This document shows, one piece after another, positions 26,403 to 34,385 of a stretch of DNA of 64,000 bases. The notes beneath the pieces are model-generated. The model was not told the origin of the DNA. It did no database searches and saw only the letters and a list, made by a program, of their open reading frames with translations. Made by a program: the position numbers and the translations under genes. Positions within the stretch are counted from its first letter, which is position 1; the number at the start of each line of letters is the position of its first letter. This stretch comes from Lentibacillus persicus. GTDB lineage: Bacteria; Bacillota; Bacilli; Bacillales; Amphibacillaceae. The stretch is from NCBI RefSeq assembly GCF_900112705.1, contig NZ_FOMR01000013.1:26372-90371 (forward strand). The letters are read 5' to 3'.

Positions 26403-27095
26403 TCACTTTACGAGCTGCATTTTTTTGTTCATTACAACCGAAGAGATATACATCACAGCTCCAGTAAGTATAAAAACTGGAAACGAAATTTGTATGACAT
26501 GACCGATATCGGGCATGAACCGTGGGACGAGCAGTGAAAGGCCGATGAACAATGCAGTCGAAGCCCATAGCAGTAAGAATTCAACCCATTTCCTGGGTTG
26601 TTTTTCTTTAAAAGTTGAGTTTTTGACCCATTTTAAAATAGCCATGACAAATAACAATAAAAGTATAAGGTCGATAAGGATAACCAGAATTCCAGACCCC
26701 AGCGGAAAGGCTATCGTTCCTTCTCCGAGACCGAAAATGAAAAATAAAACAAGTCCAACGGTTCCGGCAGTTAAACTGACAAGACCACCGAGGTTCATGA
26801 CGAGGTAAAAAATAAACGAAAGACGATTGGCCTTTTTCTCCGATGGAATTTCCCCGACGATATCGTTGCAGTATGCTTTTGGGTCATCCCCAAAAACGTC
26901 TTTGGCCGTTCTGCCGTTTGCCTGGGCCTGCAATAAATGGTCGAGTAACTCCATCAGCACTTCTTCGATATAACGTTCTGATTTTGTAAAGTTCGTCCGG
27001 ATATAGACGAGCATATCACCATAGTATTGTTTATTTTCTTTGGTTAACTGCTCTCGTTTTTCATTGTTGAGCTGGATAAGGTCTTTTGTGTTCAT
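26403..27095 (-). CDS. DUF1129 family membrane protein
   Basis: A 230-residue protein. The cytoplasmic N-terminus has LNNEKREQLTKENKQYYGDM, EVLMELLDHLLQAQANG and VFGDDPKAYCNDIVGE, diagnostic of DUF1129. Four spans follow at about 103-125, 133-160, 174-192 and 200-222. The gene overlaps the PadR regulator by four bases (ATGA). Such regulator-membrane pairs are common in Bacilli; the membrane partner may modulate envelope stress responses, but its activity is unknown. Confidence 0.8.
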   Translation of the reverse strand: MNTKDLIQLNNEKREQLTKENKQYYGDMLVYIRTNFTKSERYIEEVLMELLDHLLQAQANGRTAKDVFGDDPKAYCNDIVGEIPSEKKANRLSFIFYLVMNLGGLVSLTAGTVGLVLFFIFGLGEGTIAFPLGSGILVILIDLILLLLFVMAILKWVKNSTFKEKQPRKWVEFLLLWASTALFIGLSLLVPRFMPDIGHVIQISFPVFILTGAVMYISSVVMNKKMQLVK

Positions 27096-27427
27096 AACCG
27101 GTGGCCTCCTTTTTCAATAATATTGTCCACTGGCTGTTTAATGGTTGTCCAGTGATGGATAAATAGCCTCAATGATTCGAGCCCGTCATCGGTTAAATAA
27201 TAATATTTGCGTTTCGGCCCCGATTCAGATTTTTTCATTTCACCCTTTATCAGTTTTTCTTTTTGCAGCCGCAATAAAATAGGGTAGATGGACCCTTCAC
27301 TCACATCATCCAATCCGAATCCCTGCAATTTCACGGAAAGTTCATAGCCGTATGTGGGCTGCTGACTAATGATAGATAAAATGCAGCCTTCGAGAATCCC
27401 CTTTAATAACTGGCTTCGTAATTTCAT
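27092..27427 (-). CDS. PadR family transcriptional regulator
   Basis: ATG 27427 gives 111 residues. The winged helix covers LLKGILEGCILSIISQQ, TYGYELSVKLQGFGL and EGSIYPILLRLQKEKLI, followed by KRKYYYLTDDGLESLRLF, all typical of PadR. It probably represses its own operon through the inverted repeat at 27441-27487. The DUF1129 gene overlaps its end. Confidence 0.9.
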   Translation of the reverse strand: MKLRSQLLKGILEGCILSIISQQPTYGYELSVKLQGFGLDDVSEGSIYPILLRLQKEKLIKGEMKKSESGPKRKYYYLTDDGLESLRLFIHHWTTIKQPVDNIIEKGGHRL

Positions 27428-27440
27428 AATCCAACCTGCC

Positions 27441-27487
27441 TTGTTATGCAAGATACTATATAATAATCAAGCTATCTTGTATAACAA
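27441..27487. promoter_or_regulatory. Probable PadR operator
   Basis: Inverted repeat TTGTTATGCAAGATA (27441-27455) and TATCTTGTATAACAA (27473-27487) with 14 of 15 positions matching and a 17-base AT-rich centre that could hold the minus-strand -10. It lies 14 bases before the padR start. Confidence 0.65.
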
Positions 27488-27594
27488 AATAGCTTAATTG
27501 CAGTATATAAAATTTCAATGTGATTTACAAGCATAATTTGATATGATGTTCTTATGATTTTATAAGAGCGCTGGAAAAAAGGAGCTAATTAATA

Positions 27595-28410
27595 ATGGAA
27601 TGGAAAAATATTTACCGTGGCATTTTGATGGGGGCGAGTGATGTTGTGCCTGGCGTAAGCGGGGGAACGATCGCCGTTCTGCTCGGGATTTATGAGCGGC
27701 TTATTGCTGCCATCAACGGGTTTGTAAGTAAGGAGTGGAAAAAACAATTAGGCTTTTTGATTCCGCTTGGCATTGGAATCATTACAGCAATTTTTTTGTT
27801 AAGTAATGTGATCGATTGGCTGTTTAAAAATTATCCGGGACCGACAAAATTTTTCTTTTTGGGGCTGATTTTGGGTGTCTTGCCGTATTTGTTCCATAAA
27901 GCTGATGCAACGAATAAATTCAAGACTAAACATATTATATTGCTTTTAATAGGTGCCGTTATTGTTGGTTCGATGGCATTTCTGCAGGCCAGTGAGGGAC
28001 CTGTAATTGAAAACATGACCTCGTCGACTTATATTTTGTTGTTTTTTTCCGGGTTTATTGCCAGCAGCGCGTTGGTCCTGCCCGGAATCAGCGGTTCATT
28101 AATGCTTTTGATCCTGGGCGTGTATACAACGATTATAGGTGCCATCAGCAATCTGCAGCTTGATATCATTGCTGTTACCGCTGCCGGAATTATCCTTGGC
28201 ATTGTTTTCATGAGCAAGCTTGTTAATTTCTTTTTAAATCATTATTATACCGGGACGTTTGCTGTAGTTATCGGCATGGTAATCGGATCTGTTTTTGTCG
28301 TGTTTCCGGGCTGGCCGGCGGAGGTCTCACGCGTGTTAGTTAGTATTGTGACGTTCGCAGCAGGACTGGCTGGAGCTTATCTGCTTGGAAAAGTTGAATA
28401 TAAGGCGTAA
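27595..28410 (+). CDS. popT: Undecaprenyl-phosphate translocase PopT (DUF368)
   Basis: A 271-residue membrane protein with about eight spans. GASDVVPGVSGGTIAVLLGI at residues 13-32 and ALVLPGISGSLMLLILGVYT in the second half are the two inverted-repeat signatures of DUF368. This family was shown in other Gram-positive bacteria to flip undecaprenyl phosphate back to the cytoplasmic face for reuse in wall synthesis. ATG follows AAAAGGAGCTAATTAATA. It is divergent from the PadR/DUF1129 operon. Confidence 0.85.
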   Translation: MEWKNIYRGILMGASDVVPGVSGGTIAVLLGIYERLIAAINGFVSKEWKKQLGFLIPLGIGIITAIFLLSNVIDWLFKNYPGPTKFFFLGLILGVLPYLFHKADATNKFKTKHIILLLIGAVIVGSMAFLQASEGPVIENMTSSTYILLFFSGFIASSALVLPGISGSLMLLILGVYTTIIGAISNLQLDIIAVTAAGIILGIVFMSKLVNFFLNHYYTGTFAVVIGMVIGSVFVVFPGWPAEVSRVLVSIVTFAAGLAGAYLLGKVEYKA

Positions 28411-28490
28411 AGCGTAAACAAAGTAAAAGACACACCGGGTTAAAATAGATACAATGTAAATAGAAACGTTATGAGGGGGGGTTTTTGATA

Positions 28491-28811
28491 ATGAAGCATA
28501 TTGAAACTGAACAGCAATTCAATGAGATTATTCAATCGGATGCACCTGTGATTGTGAAATTTTTCGCTGATTGGTGCCCGGACTGCAAACGCATGGATAT
28601 GTTCATCGGGGATGTCATGGAGGAGTTCAACAACTATGACTGGTATGAGATTAACAGTGATGAAGTGGAAGGCATTGCGCAGCGATATGAAGTCATGGGT
28701 ATCCCGAGTATTTTGCTTTTCAAAGATGGCGAGAAGCTTGCACACCAGCATAGTGCTGATACAAAAACGCCGGAATCGGTGACCAAATTTCTTCATCAGC
28801 AACTGGCGTAG
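28491..28811 (+). CDS. Thioredoxin family protein
   Basis: ATG 28491 follows a run of G residues; 106 residues. The active site is WCPDCKRMD, with the cis-proline loop MGIPSILLF and the final FLHQQL helix. A cytoplasmic thiol-disulfide exchange role is expected. CPDC differs from the CGPC of classical thioredoxin, so the redox partner may differ. Confidence 0.88.
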   Translation: MKHIETEQQFNEIIQSDAPVIVKFFADWCPDCKRMDMFIGDVMEEFNNYDWYEINSDEVEGIAQRYEVMGIPSILLFKDGEKLAHQHSADTKTPESVTKFLHQQLA

Positions 28812-28818
28812 AATAGTT

Positions 28819-28853
28819 AATCACCCTTGTTTTAAGGGTGATTATTTTTTGTT
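28819..28853 (+). terminator. Terminator of the thioredoxin-like gene
   Basis: AATCACCCTT / AAGGGTGATT stem followed by ATTTTTTG. Confidence 0.85.
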
Positions 28854-28890
28854 TTATGGGGAATAACGTTCCCATAAGGAGTCGATGTAC

Positions 28891-29487
28891 ATGGGAACAT
28901 TTTTTTCACAGTTCGCAGAGCCGCATGGCAAAACAGGGTATTTGGCCGGTTGGTTTATGTCCAAAGAAAATAAGGCGATTAACAAATGGACAATTGATTT
29001 TTTGGGTATCCAGGATGACGAGCACATCCTCGAAATTGGCTTTGGTTCCGGCAAAGCGATGAAATATGTGCTGGAGCAGGGAGAGAACCTGACAATAACA
29101 GGAATGGACCCGTCTGGTGTGATGGTTTATCAGGCACTAAGGCAATTAAACAAACGTTTGATCAATGGGCAAATCCGTTTAATTGAAGGGAAAGCGGAAA
29201 ACATGCCGCATTTGCCGCAAAAAATTGATAAGGTGCTTGTTATCAACAATGTCACGTTTTGGGAGGCCCCGGTCGGGACACTTGAAAACATTCGCAGTCA
29301 GATGAACATTGGCGGAAAAATTGCTTTAACGATCAGGCCGCACGAAAAAGGCGCTTCTGATGAAACGAGCGAGCTGATCGGAGGACAGTTGTCAGCATTG
29401 CTGACCCACGCCGGATTTAATGATGTGGAATTTTTCCTGAAACCGACAAAACCGAATGATACGGTATGTGCGCTTGGCACAAAATAA
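28891..29487 (+). CDS. Class I SAM-dependent methyltransferase
   Basis: ATG 28891 has the better spacing from AAGGAG than ATG 28885; 198 residues. ILEIGFGSGKAM is motif I and ITGMDPS the acidic loop; IDKVLVINNVTFWEAP and GGKIALTIRP complete the Rossmann core. Relatives act on small molecules or quinone-like substrates; the substrate here is unknown. Solitary, with its own terminator. Confidence 0.82.
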   Translation: MGTFFSQFAEPHGKTGYLAGWFMSKENKAINKWTIDFLGIQDDEHILEIGFGSGKAMKYVLEQGENLTITGMDPSGVMVYQALRQLNKRLINGQIRLIEGKAENMPHLPQKIDKVLVINNVTFWEAPVGTLENIRSQMNIGGKIALTIRPHEKGASDETSELIGGQLSALLTHAGFNDVEFFLKPTKPNDTVCALGTK

Positions 29488-29520
29488 GCTGATCACCCGT
29501 TGCGGATGATCAGCTTATAT
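29484..29520. terminator. Terminator overlapping the methyltransferase stop
   Basis: Perfect 12-bp stem ATAAGCTGATCA / TGATCAGCTTAT. T runs are weak on both sides. Confidence 0.65.
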
Positions 29521-29643
29521 GTTGAGAATGATAACTGGTGAACTGAAAGCAAACAGCAAGGGAAGTGTGATAAAATAAAGAAACAATAGACCGACTTCTC
29601 ATGGGAGGGCGGCTCGTCCCCGGTAGAAAGGGGGTGATGCCTT

Positions 29644-29724
29644 ATGACCACTTTTCAGGTGTTGTCTTTAATGATTTCATTTGGAACAATGGTTGCGATT
29701 CTTGCTTATCCAAGCAAGAAGTAA
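29644..29724 (+). CDS. Putative holin-like type I toxin (26 aa)
   Basis: A 26-residue peptide after AAAGGGGGTGATGCCTT: a short polar start (MTTFQVL), one hydrophobic span (SLMISFGTMVAILAY) and a basic end (PSKK). This matches the putative holin-like toxins of Bacilli related to TxpA/BsrG-type toxins, which insert into the membrane. The very strong ribosome site, the paired mRNA ends and a probable antisense promoter all fit a type I toxin-antitoxin unit. Confidence 0.75.
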   Translation: MTTFQVLSLMISFGTMVAILAYPSKK

Positions 29725-29900
29725 ACCTCCCCTGAGTTGGTCGCTCGAGGTGGGAGGTTCACACACCTTCCAAGAGCCGCCCCCTTTGATGGGGTTCGGT
29801 CTATTGTTGACCGCCGGTGTTTATCGGCGGTTTTTCTTATTATATGGGGATTGCCCCTTTTCTATGTTTAGTATACCACAAAAGCCCCTTTTGTACACAA
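29700..29900 (-). ncRNA. Predicted antisense antitoxin RNA (approximate extent)
   Basis: On the minus strand a TATACT -10 box lies near 29871-29876, with a TTGTGT-like -35 at a slightly long distance. A transcript from there would overlap the 3' part of the toxin mRNA, as RatA does with TxpA. The ends are estimates. Confidence 0.35.
29810..29836 (+). terminator. Terminator of the toxin mRNA
   Basis: ACCGCCG / CGGCGGT stem followed by TTTTTC. Confidence 0.8.
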
Positions 29901-29968
29901 ACATATATAAGACACAATATAGAGAGTGTGTGGCTGCGTTTTGGAGCGCATGCTTCCATTTCACCCCC

Positions 29969-30079
29969 CATCTAATGGCCAGTAACCCGCCAAAGAACGG
30001 CGGCTAACTGGCCTTAAATGCCCGATTCTGTTCAACTAACATTCAGCGGGAAAAGCGTCCCGCTGAATGAAGTTTCACT
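29969..30079 (-). repeat. Two-hairpin element, copy 2
   Basis: Minus-strand order: GTGAAACTTC, hairpin CATTCAGCGGG / CCCGCTGAATG, then CGGGCATTTAAGGCC and hairpin GGCCAGT...ACTGGCC. It is a 119-base direct repeat of copy 3 and differs from it at only a few positions. Confidence 0.85.
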
Positions 30080-30087
30080 CTTCCCCG

Positions 30088-30200
30088 CATCTAAAGGCCG
30101 GTAACCCGCCAAAGAACGGCGGCTAACTGGCCTTAAATGCCCGATTCTGTTCAACTAACATTCAGCGGGAAAAGCGTCCCGCTGAATGAAGTTTCACTTT
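30088..30200 (-). repeat. Two-hairpin element, copy 3, at the cadA stop codon
   Basis: Same structure as copy 2. The TGA stop of cadA (30194-30196) is the TGA within the element's own AGTGAAACTTC start, so the element is the immediate 3' region of cadA. Confidence 0.85.
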
Positions 30201-32266
30201 ATTTTCATGAGTCTTAATGCATTTAATGTCACGAGCAGTGTTGCTCCCATATCGGCAAAGATGGCAATCCATAATGTCAGCCAGCCGGGGATAACGAGCA
30301 GGAGAGCAAGGATTTTTATACCGATTGCAAAGCCGATATTTTGTTTAATGATGCCCAGTGCTTTGCGGCTCAATTTAACGGTGTAGGGTAATTTATCCAA
30401 GTCATCTCCCATCAGGGCAACATCAGCTGTTCCCAGGGCGCTGTCGGTTCCAGCTGAGCCCATGGCGATGCCGACGTCGGATGCTGCGAGTGCCGGTGTA
30501 TCATTAATGCCATCTCCAATCATGGCGATCTTTCCGTTTTCTTGTGTCTTAATGAAGCTTAGTTTATCTTCGGGCAAAAGATTTGCTTTAACATCGGTCA
30601 GCTTCAAGTCATTCTTTAATGCCTCGGCCGTCTGTTGATGATCCCCTGTCAGCATATACGTCTGTTTGATTCCAAGAGCGTGCAATTTCTGAATGACTGA
30701 TTTACTTTCGGTCCGCGGTTCGTCGCGCAGGGCAACAGCCATCAGCAGTTCGTCGTCTGTCCCGCATACCATAACGGTTTTGCCGGCTTTCTGATAGTCC
30801 TTGATCTGATCGGCAGGCACGTTTTTAAAGAAATCAGGCGACCCGGCGTAAACGGTCTCGCCATTAATCTCACCTTGAATGCCTTTCCCGTGAACGGTAT
30901 GGAAAGATTGAACATCTGCTTTTGGAATCGTTTGATGCGTATCATTCATATAAGTCATGATTGCTTTTGCCAACGGATGATTCGAATTAGCTTCAAGCCC
31001 CTTCAGGCAACTGAGTGCTCTGTCACGTTGATCGGTGAAAAAGTGGACGTCTGTAACTTGTGGTGTTCCTTTCGTCAATGTGCCTGTTTTATCAAACGCC
31101 ATTTTATTGATGGCACCGATTTGTTCGAGGTGAATGCCACCTTTTATCAGAACCCCGTTGCGGGCGGCATTACCAATTGCTGTAACGATAGCTACCGGTG
31201 TTGATACGACCAGTGCGCACGGGCAGCCGACAACGAGAACGGCAAGCCCCTGATAGACCCATGTTCCCCACGAACCGCCGATTAGTGGCGGGATGACAGC
31301 AACCAATGCCGCAATAACCATAATGGCCGGGGTGTAATAGGCGGCAAACCGGTCAATGAACGCCTGCGCCGGCGCTCGCTCTTCTTGTGCCTCTTCGACC
31401 ATATGGATAATTTTTGCGATGGTCGTATCTTCAGCTTTTTTTGTTACTTCGATTTCGAGGAAACCGTCTTGGTTGATTGTGCCTGCAAAAACGTCATCAC
31501 CATCCGTTTTTTCTGCAGGGATAGACTCACCGGTGATCGATGCCTGATTAATAGAAGAAAACCCGGTGATAATCGTGCCGTCCATTGCGATCCGTTCACC
31601 CGGCTTGACGAGCATGGTGTCGCCAACGATTATATCTTCAACTGCTAACGTTTGTTCGCTGCCGTTTCGCCTGATGCGTGCTTTATTCGGTGAAAGTTTC
31701 ATCAAGGAGTGAATCGACGAACGTGCTTTATCCATCGAATAGGACTCAAGCGCTTCACTGATCGCAAATAAAATAACGACAACAGCAGCTTCGCGCCACT
31801 CCCCGGTTATGGCCGCCCCCAACACGGCAATTGTCATCAATGTTTTCATATCAAAGCGAAATTTCGTCAGATTGATAAGCCCCGCCTTAAACAGGCTCAA
31901 ACCGCCGATGAGCGCTGACAGCCCGTAGAGCACGTTTGGCAGGTAATGTGAACTGCCAAACACGATATTCGCCACAATACCAAATACGAGAAGCAGAGCG
32001 GCGAGCAAAATCGTGTCATGTCTCACCCAAAATGGTTCTTTTTCAGGTTCGGTGTTTTCTCTGATAACTTTAATATTTTCGAACGATCCTGCTTTTTCAA
32101 TGTCGGCAATGGAAGCTTCTCCGACAACTTCAATTTTTGACGTGGCAAAATGAACGTTTGCATCTTCTACGCCATTAATATCTTTTACATTATTTTCAAA
32201 TGTTTGTGCACAATTGGCACATGATATACCATTCAGCCGGTATGTTTGATGAGGTTCAGCCGACAT
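30194..32266 (-). CDS. cadA: Heavy-metal P1B-type ATPase CadA
   Basis: ATG 32266, preceded by AAGGAGG, gives 690 residues. One N-terminal metal-binding domain has GISCANC (CxxC). The transmembrane metal site is GCPCALVVSTPVAI, the phosphorylation site DKTGTLTKG, the HP motif SNHPLA and the hinge MIGDGINDTPALAASDVGIA. This is the Zn/Cd/Pb/Co exporter class. It is translated from an overlap with cadC upstream (11 bases). Expression should be induced by metal through CadC. Confidence 0.93.
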   Translation of the reverse strand: MSAEPHQTYRLNGISCANCAQTFENNVKDINGVEDANVHFATSKIEVVGEASIADIEKAGSFENIKVIRENTEPEKEPFWVRHDTILLAALLLVFGIVANIVFGSSHYLPNVLYGLSALIGGLSLFKAGLINLTKFRFDMKTLMTIAVLGAAITGEWREAAVVVILFAISEALESYSMDKARSSIHSLMKLSPNKARIRRNGSEQTLAVEDIIVGDTMLVKPGERIAMDGTIITGFSSINQASITGESIPAEKTDGDDVFAGTINQDGFLEIEVTKKAEDTTIAKIIHMVEEAQEERAPAQAFIDRFAAYYTPAIMVIAALVAVIPPLIGGSWGTWVYQGLAVLVVGCPCALVVSTPVAIVTAIGNAARNGVLIKGGIHLEQIGAINKMAFDKTGTLTKGTPQVTDVHFFTDQRDRALSCLKGLEANSNHPLAKAIMTYMNDTHQTIPKADVQSFHTVHGKGIQGEINGETVYAGSPDFFKNVPADQIKDYQKAGKTVMVCGTDDELLMAVALRDEPRTESKSVIQKLHALGIKQTYMLTGDHQQTAEALKNDLKLTDVKANLLPEDKLSFIKTQENGKIAMIGDGINDTPALAASDVGIAMGSAGTDSALGTADVALMGDDLDKLPYTVKLSRKALGIIKQNIGFAIGIKILALLLVIPGWLTLWIAIFADMGATLLVTLNALRLMKIK

Positions 32267-32624
32267 GAGCGCTTTCCTCCTTTCCATGAAGGAAGCTCTG
32301 TGAAATCACTTGTTTCATATGGTCATCTGATAATGCGTAATAGGCGAGTTTACCTTCTTTGCGGAAGGTGGCAATCCCTGCCTTGTGGAGTTTACGCAAG
32401 TGATGGGAAGTGGTGGCAGTCGTTGCCCCAATAACATTGGCAAGATCACAGACACATAGTTCCTTTTCCACTAACAGCGCCAGTGCAATTTGAAGTCTGT
32501 TACGATCTGCCAGAAGTTTATATAGTCCGATAACCTTGTCAATCGGCTGGTTATTCAGCTCCTGTTTGACATGGTTTACTTTGTCTTCATTAATACAGGT
32601 GACATCGCAAACATCCTGCGCCAT
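32256..32624 (-). CDS. cadC: ArsR/SmtB metal-sensing repressor CadC
   Basis: A 122-residue winged-helix repressor. The N-terminal DVCDVTC and the helix motif ELCVCDLANVIG hold the four cysteines of the CadC-type Cd/Pb site. ATTATTSHHLRKLHKAGI is the recognition helix region. It represses cadCA from the palindromes at 32639-32683 and releases DNA when metal binds. The CadA start lies within its last codons. Confidence 0.92.
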   Translation of the reverse strand: MAQDVCDVTCINEDKVNHVKQELNNQPIDKVIGLYKLLADRNRLQIALALLVEKELCVCDLANVIGATTATTSHHLRKLHKAGIATFRKEGKLAYYALSDDHMKQVISQSFLHGKEESAHVG

Positions 32625-32638
32625 CCTTCACACCTCAT

Positions 32639-32688
32639 TCAAATTAATATTTGATTGTATTATATTCAAATGGCTGTTTGAATGTCAA
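32639..32688 (-). promoter_or_regulatory. cadCA promoter and CadC operators
   Basis: On the minus strand TTGACA (32683-32688) and TATAAT (32659-32664) are 18 bases apart. The palindrome ATTCAAA...TTTGAAT (32664-32683) fills the spacer, and TCAAAT...ATTTGA (32639-32654) covers the expected transcript start; both resemble known CadC sites. Confidence 0.8.
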
Positions 32689-32689
32689 T

Positions 32690-32727
32690 AAAAAAAACCG
32701 GCATTCACTTTTGGGGGTGAATGCCGG
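32690..32727 (-). terminator. Terminator of the VOC gene
   Basis: On the minus strand an 11-bp stem CCGGCATTCAC / GTGAATGCCGG is followed by eight T residues. Confidence 0.9.
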
Positions 32728-32799
32728 CATCGGATGGAGTTGGTTTAAGTGATGACACGCGCTGTGTCTTTTTTTGCATGTGTTTAGCCGTGTTTCTGC

Positions 32800-33426
32800 C
32801 TATCCAATTGAAAAATTAAGGTCATCAGAGCCCTTTAATGCCGTATTCTCCAGCTGGACTATCTGATTTTCCGTATTCAGCTGATAAATGGAGGTGAACT
32901 TTCCAGACGCTGCTCCAGGAATTGAAATTGAGTTTATCGCCTTGTTGTTGATCAGCTTGGGGTCCTGCGGCGTATTTTTAACCTCACCCCATTCGATCAG
33001 AAAAGGCAAGACCTTCCGATCACCTTCAGGGAAAAGCATCCGCCATTCCAGCAGGCTTCCGTCCGGGCGTTCGCGACTTCCGGGTATAGGGCCTGCAAAT
33101 GGGAGATCGCGTTCCTGCAGATTTAGTACATAATCATCCATTTGATCAGTCCGCAGCGCGACTTGAATAGGCCCTTCATTACCCTCCGCAAGCTCTCTGA
33201 AAAGCAGATGGATTAATGGATTTTTTGAGCGGGCTGCAGTTGTTTCATCAAAAATGCCAATCCATTCGATATAGCAGTCATTGGTGAAATAAGCAAGATA
33301 GTTGTACGTTCCCCAGTTGGTGTGCTGACCGCCTTCAATTACGGTAATATTATGTTTTTCTCCAAAACGATCAGCCGCTTTTTCCGGATCGTTGGCAGCA
33401 ATGACGATATGATCAAGTGCAAGCAT
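32800..33426 (-). CDS. VOC (glyoxalase-like) family protein
   Basis: ATG 33426 follows AGGAGGGGATCAT; 208 residues. LDHIVIAANDPEKAADRFGE is a typical first VOC strand-helix, and WGTYNYLAYFTNDCYIEWIG carries a metal-ligand Glu. The C-terminal part (about 110-208) is shorter in conserved motifs, as in the Glyoxalase_3-like proteins. Likely a metal-dependent enzyme of unknown substrate. Confidence 0.8.
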   Translation of the reverse strand: MLALDHIVIAANDPEKAADRFGEKHNITVIEGGQHTNWGTYNYLAYFTNDCYIEWIGIFDETTAARSKNPLIHLLFRELAEGNEGPIQVALRTDQMDDYVLNLQERDLPFAGPIPGSRERPDGSLLEWRMLFPEGDRKVLPFLIEWGEVKNTPQDPKLINNKAINSISIPGAASGKFTSIYQLNTENQIVQLENTALKGSDDLNFSIG

Positions 33427-33503
33427 ATGATCCCCTCCTGGTTTCATCTTATTTTAAAATGCTTCTTAAGGAAAGTATTTGCGCTTGTTTGTGGCTGATT
33501 ATC

Positions 33504-33608
33504 CCGAAGTTCACGAGGGAATCTCCGAAGTTCACAGCGAATTACCCGAAGTTCATGATGAACTCCCCGAAGTTCACACGAAAATCCCCGACGTTCACAA
33601 AACAGACG
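33504..33608. repeat. Tandem 21-bp array (5 units)
   Basis: Units starting at 33504, 33525, 33546, 33567 and 33588 share CCGAAGTTCAC (the fourth base group varies) followed by variable ten-base tails. The 21-base period keeps frames open on both strands but no ribosome site is present. It lies between the VOC gene and a two-component operon. Confidence 0.85.
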
Positions 33609-33692
33609 GGCTAAACGGTCCAAGCCATCCACTTTTCGGTCAATATTTGATATAGTAACTACAAGAGCTAAAGGAAGCGAGTGGAGTCTTAA

Positions 33693-34385
33693 ATGGAAAA
33701 ACCCAACATACTGATTGTGGAAGATGAACAAAAACTGAGCAGGGTGCTGCAGCTTGAGCTGGCGTATGAAGATTACAACACAACCGTTGCAGCAGATGGG
33801 AACACAGCCTTAACCCTTATAACGGATGAAGCGTGGGATCTTGTGCTGTTGGATATTATGCTTCCGGAATTGAGCGGGATGGAGGTGCTCCGGCGTGTAC
33901 GGCGATTTGATGAATCCACACCTATTATTCTCCTTACAGCTCGTGACGAGGTTTATGATAAAGTGAACGGTCTCGACCAAGGGGCTAATGATTATATTAC
34001 AAAGCCGTTTCAAATCGAGGAACTGCTTGCGCGGGTCAGAGCACAGCTGCGACGGCCTAAAAAAGCGGCTGCTCCGCAACATGAGGAACTTAAAGTTGGT
34101 GATCTGATCGTTGATGTTGAAGCACGCGAAGTCCGACGGGAAAAGCAGCCGATTGAGCTAACACCAAGGGAATTCGACCTGCTTGTTTATCTGCTGCAAA
34201 ATAAAAATGTTGTGCTCACACGTGATCAGCTGATTGAGCATGTGTGGGGGTTTGATTATTTCGGTGACACGAATGTTGTAGATGTCTATATTCGTTATTT
34301 ACGCCAAAAAATAGATAAACCATTCAAAGAGCCTTATGTTTCAACCGTCCGTGGCGTCGGTTATACAATAAAGGAACATAGTTGA
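33693..34385 (+). CDS. OmpR-family response regulator (YkoG/ArlR-like)
   Basis: A 230-residue regulator. The receiver has the acidic pair ED (about 10-11), the phosphorylated Asp in LVLLDIMLPELSG, and the TKPF Lys. The winged helix has ELTPREFDLLVYLLQNKN and HVWGFDYFGDTNVVDVYIRY. The sequence and the neighbouring kinase and PepSY gene match B. subtilis ykoGH-ykoI/J. Its stop overlaps the kinase start (TGATG). Confidence 0.88.
   Translation: MEKPNILIVEDEQKLSRVLQLELAYEDYNTTVAADGNTALTLITDEAWDLVLLDIMLPELSGMEVLRRVRRFDESTPIILLTARDEVYDKVNGLDQGANDYITKPFQIEELLARVRAQLRRPKKAAAPQHEELKVGDLIVDVEAREVRREKQPIELTPREFDLLVYLLQNKNVVLTRDQLIEHVWGFDYFGDTNVVDVYIRYLRQKIDKPFKEPYVSTVRGVGYTIKEHS

Larger units (their letters stand above)
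29581..29836 (+). ncRNA. Type I toxin mRNA with paired ends
   Basis: AACAATAGACCG (29581-29592) is the exact reverse complement of CGGTCTATTGTT (29797-29808), and GGGCGGCTC (29606-29614) pairs with GAGCCGCCC (29774-29782). The transcript can thus fold end to end, a known way of keeping type I toxin mRNAs silent. A terminator hairpin ends at about 29836. The transcript start was not fixed. Confidence 0.6.

Noticed and set aside
29681..30007. 108-codon open frame across the toxin 3' end
   Set aside because: Lies over hairpins, the toxin terminator and a repeat; no start signal.
33417..33731. Open frames on both strands over the array at 33504
   Set aside because: Same cause: a 21-base period without translation signals.
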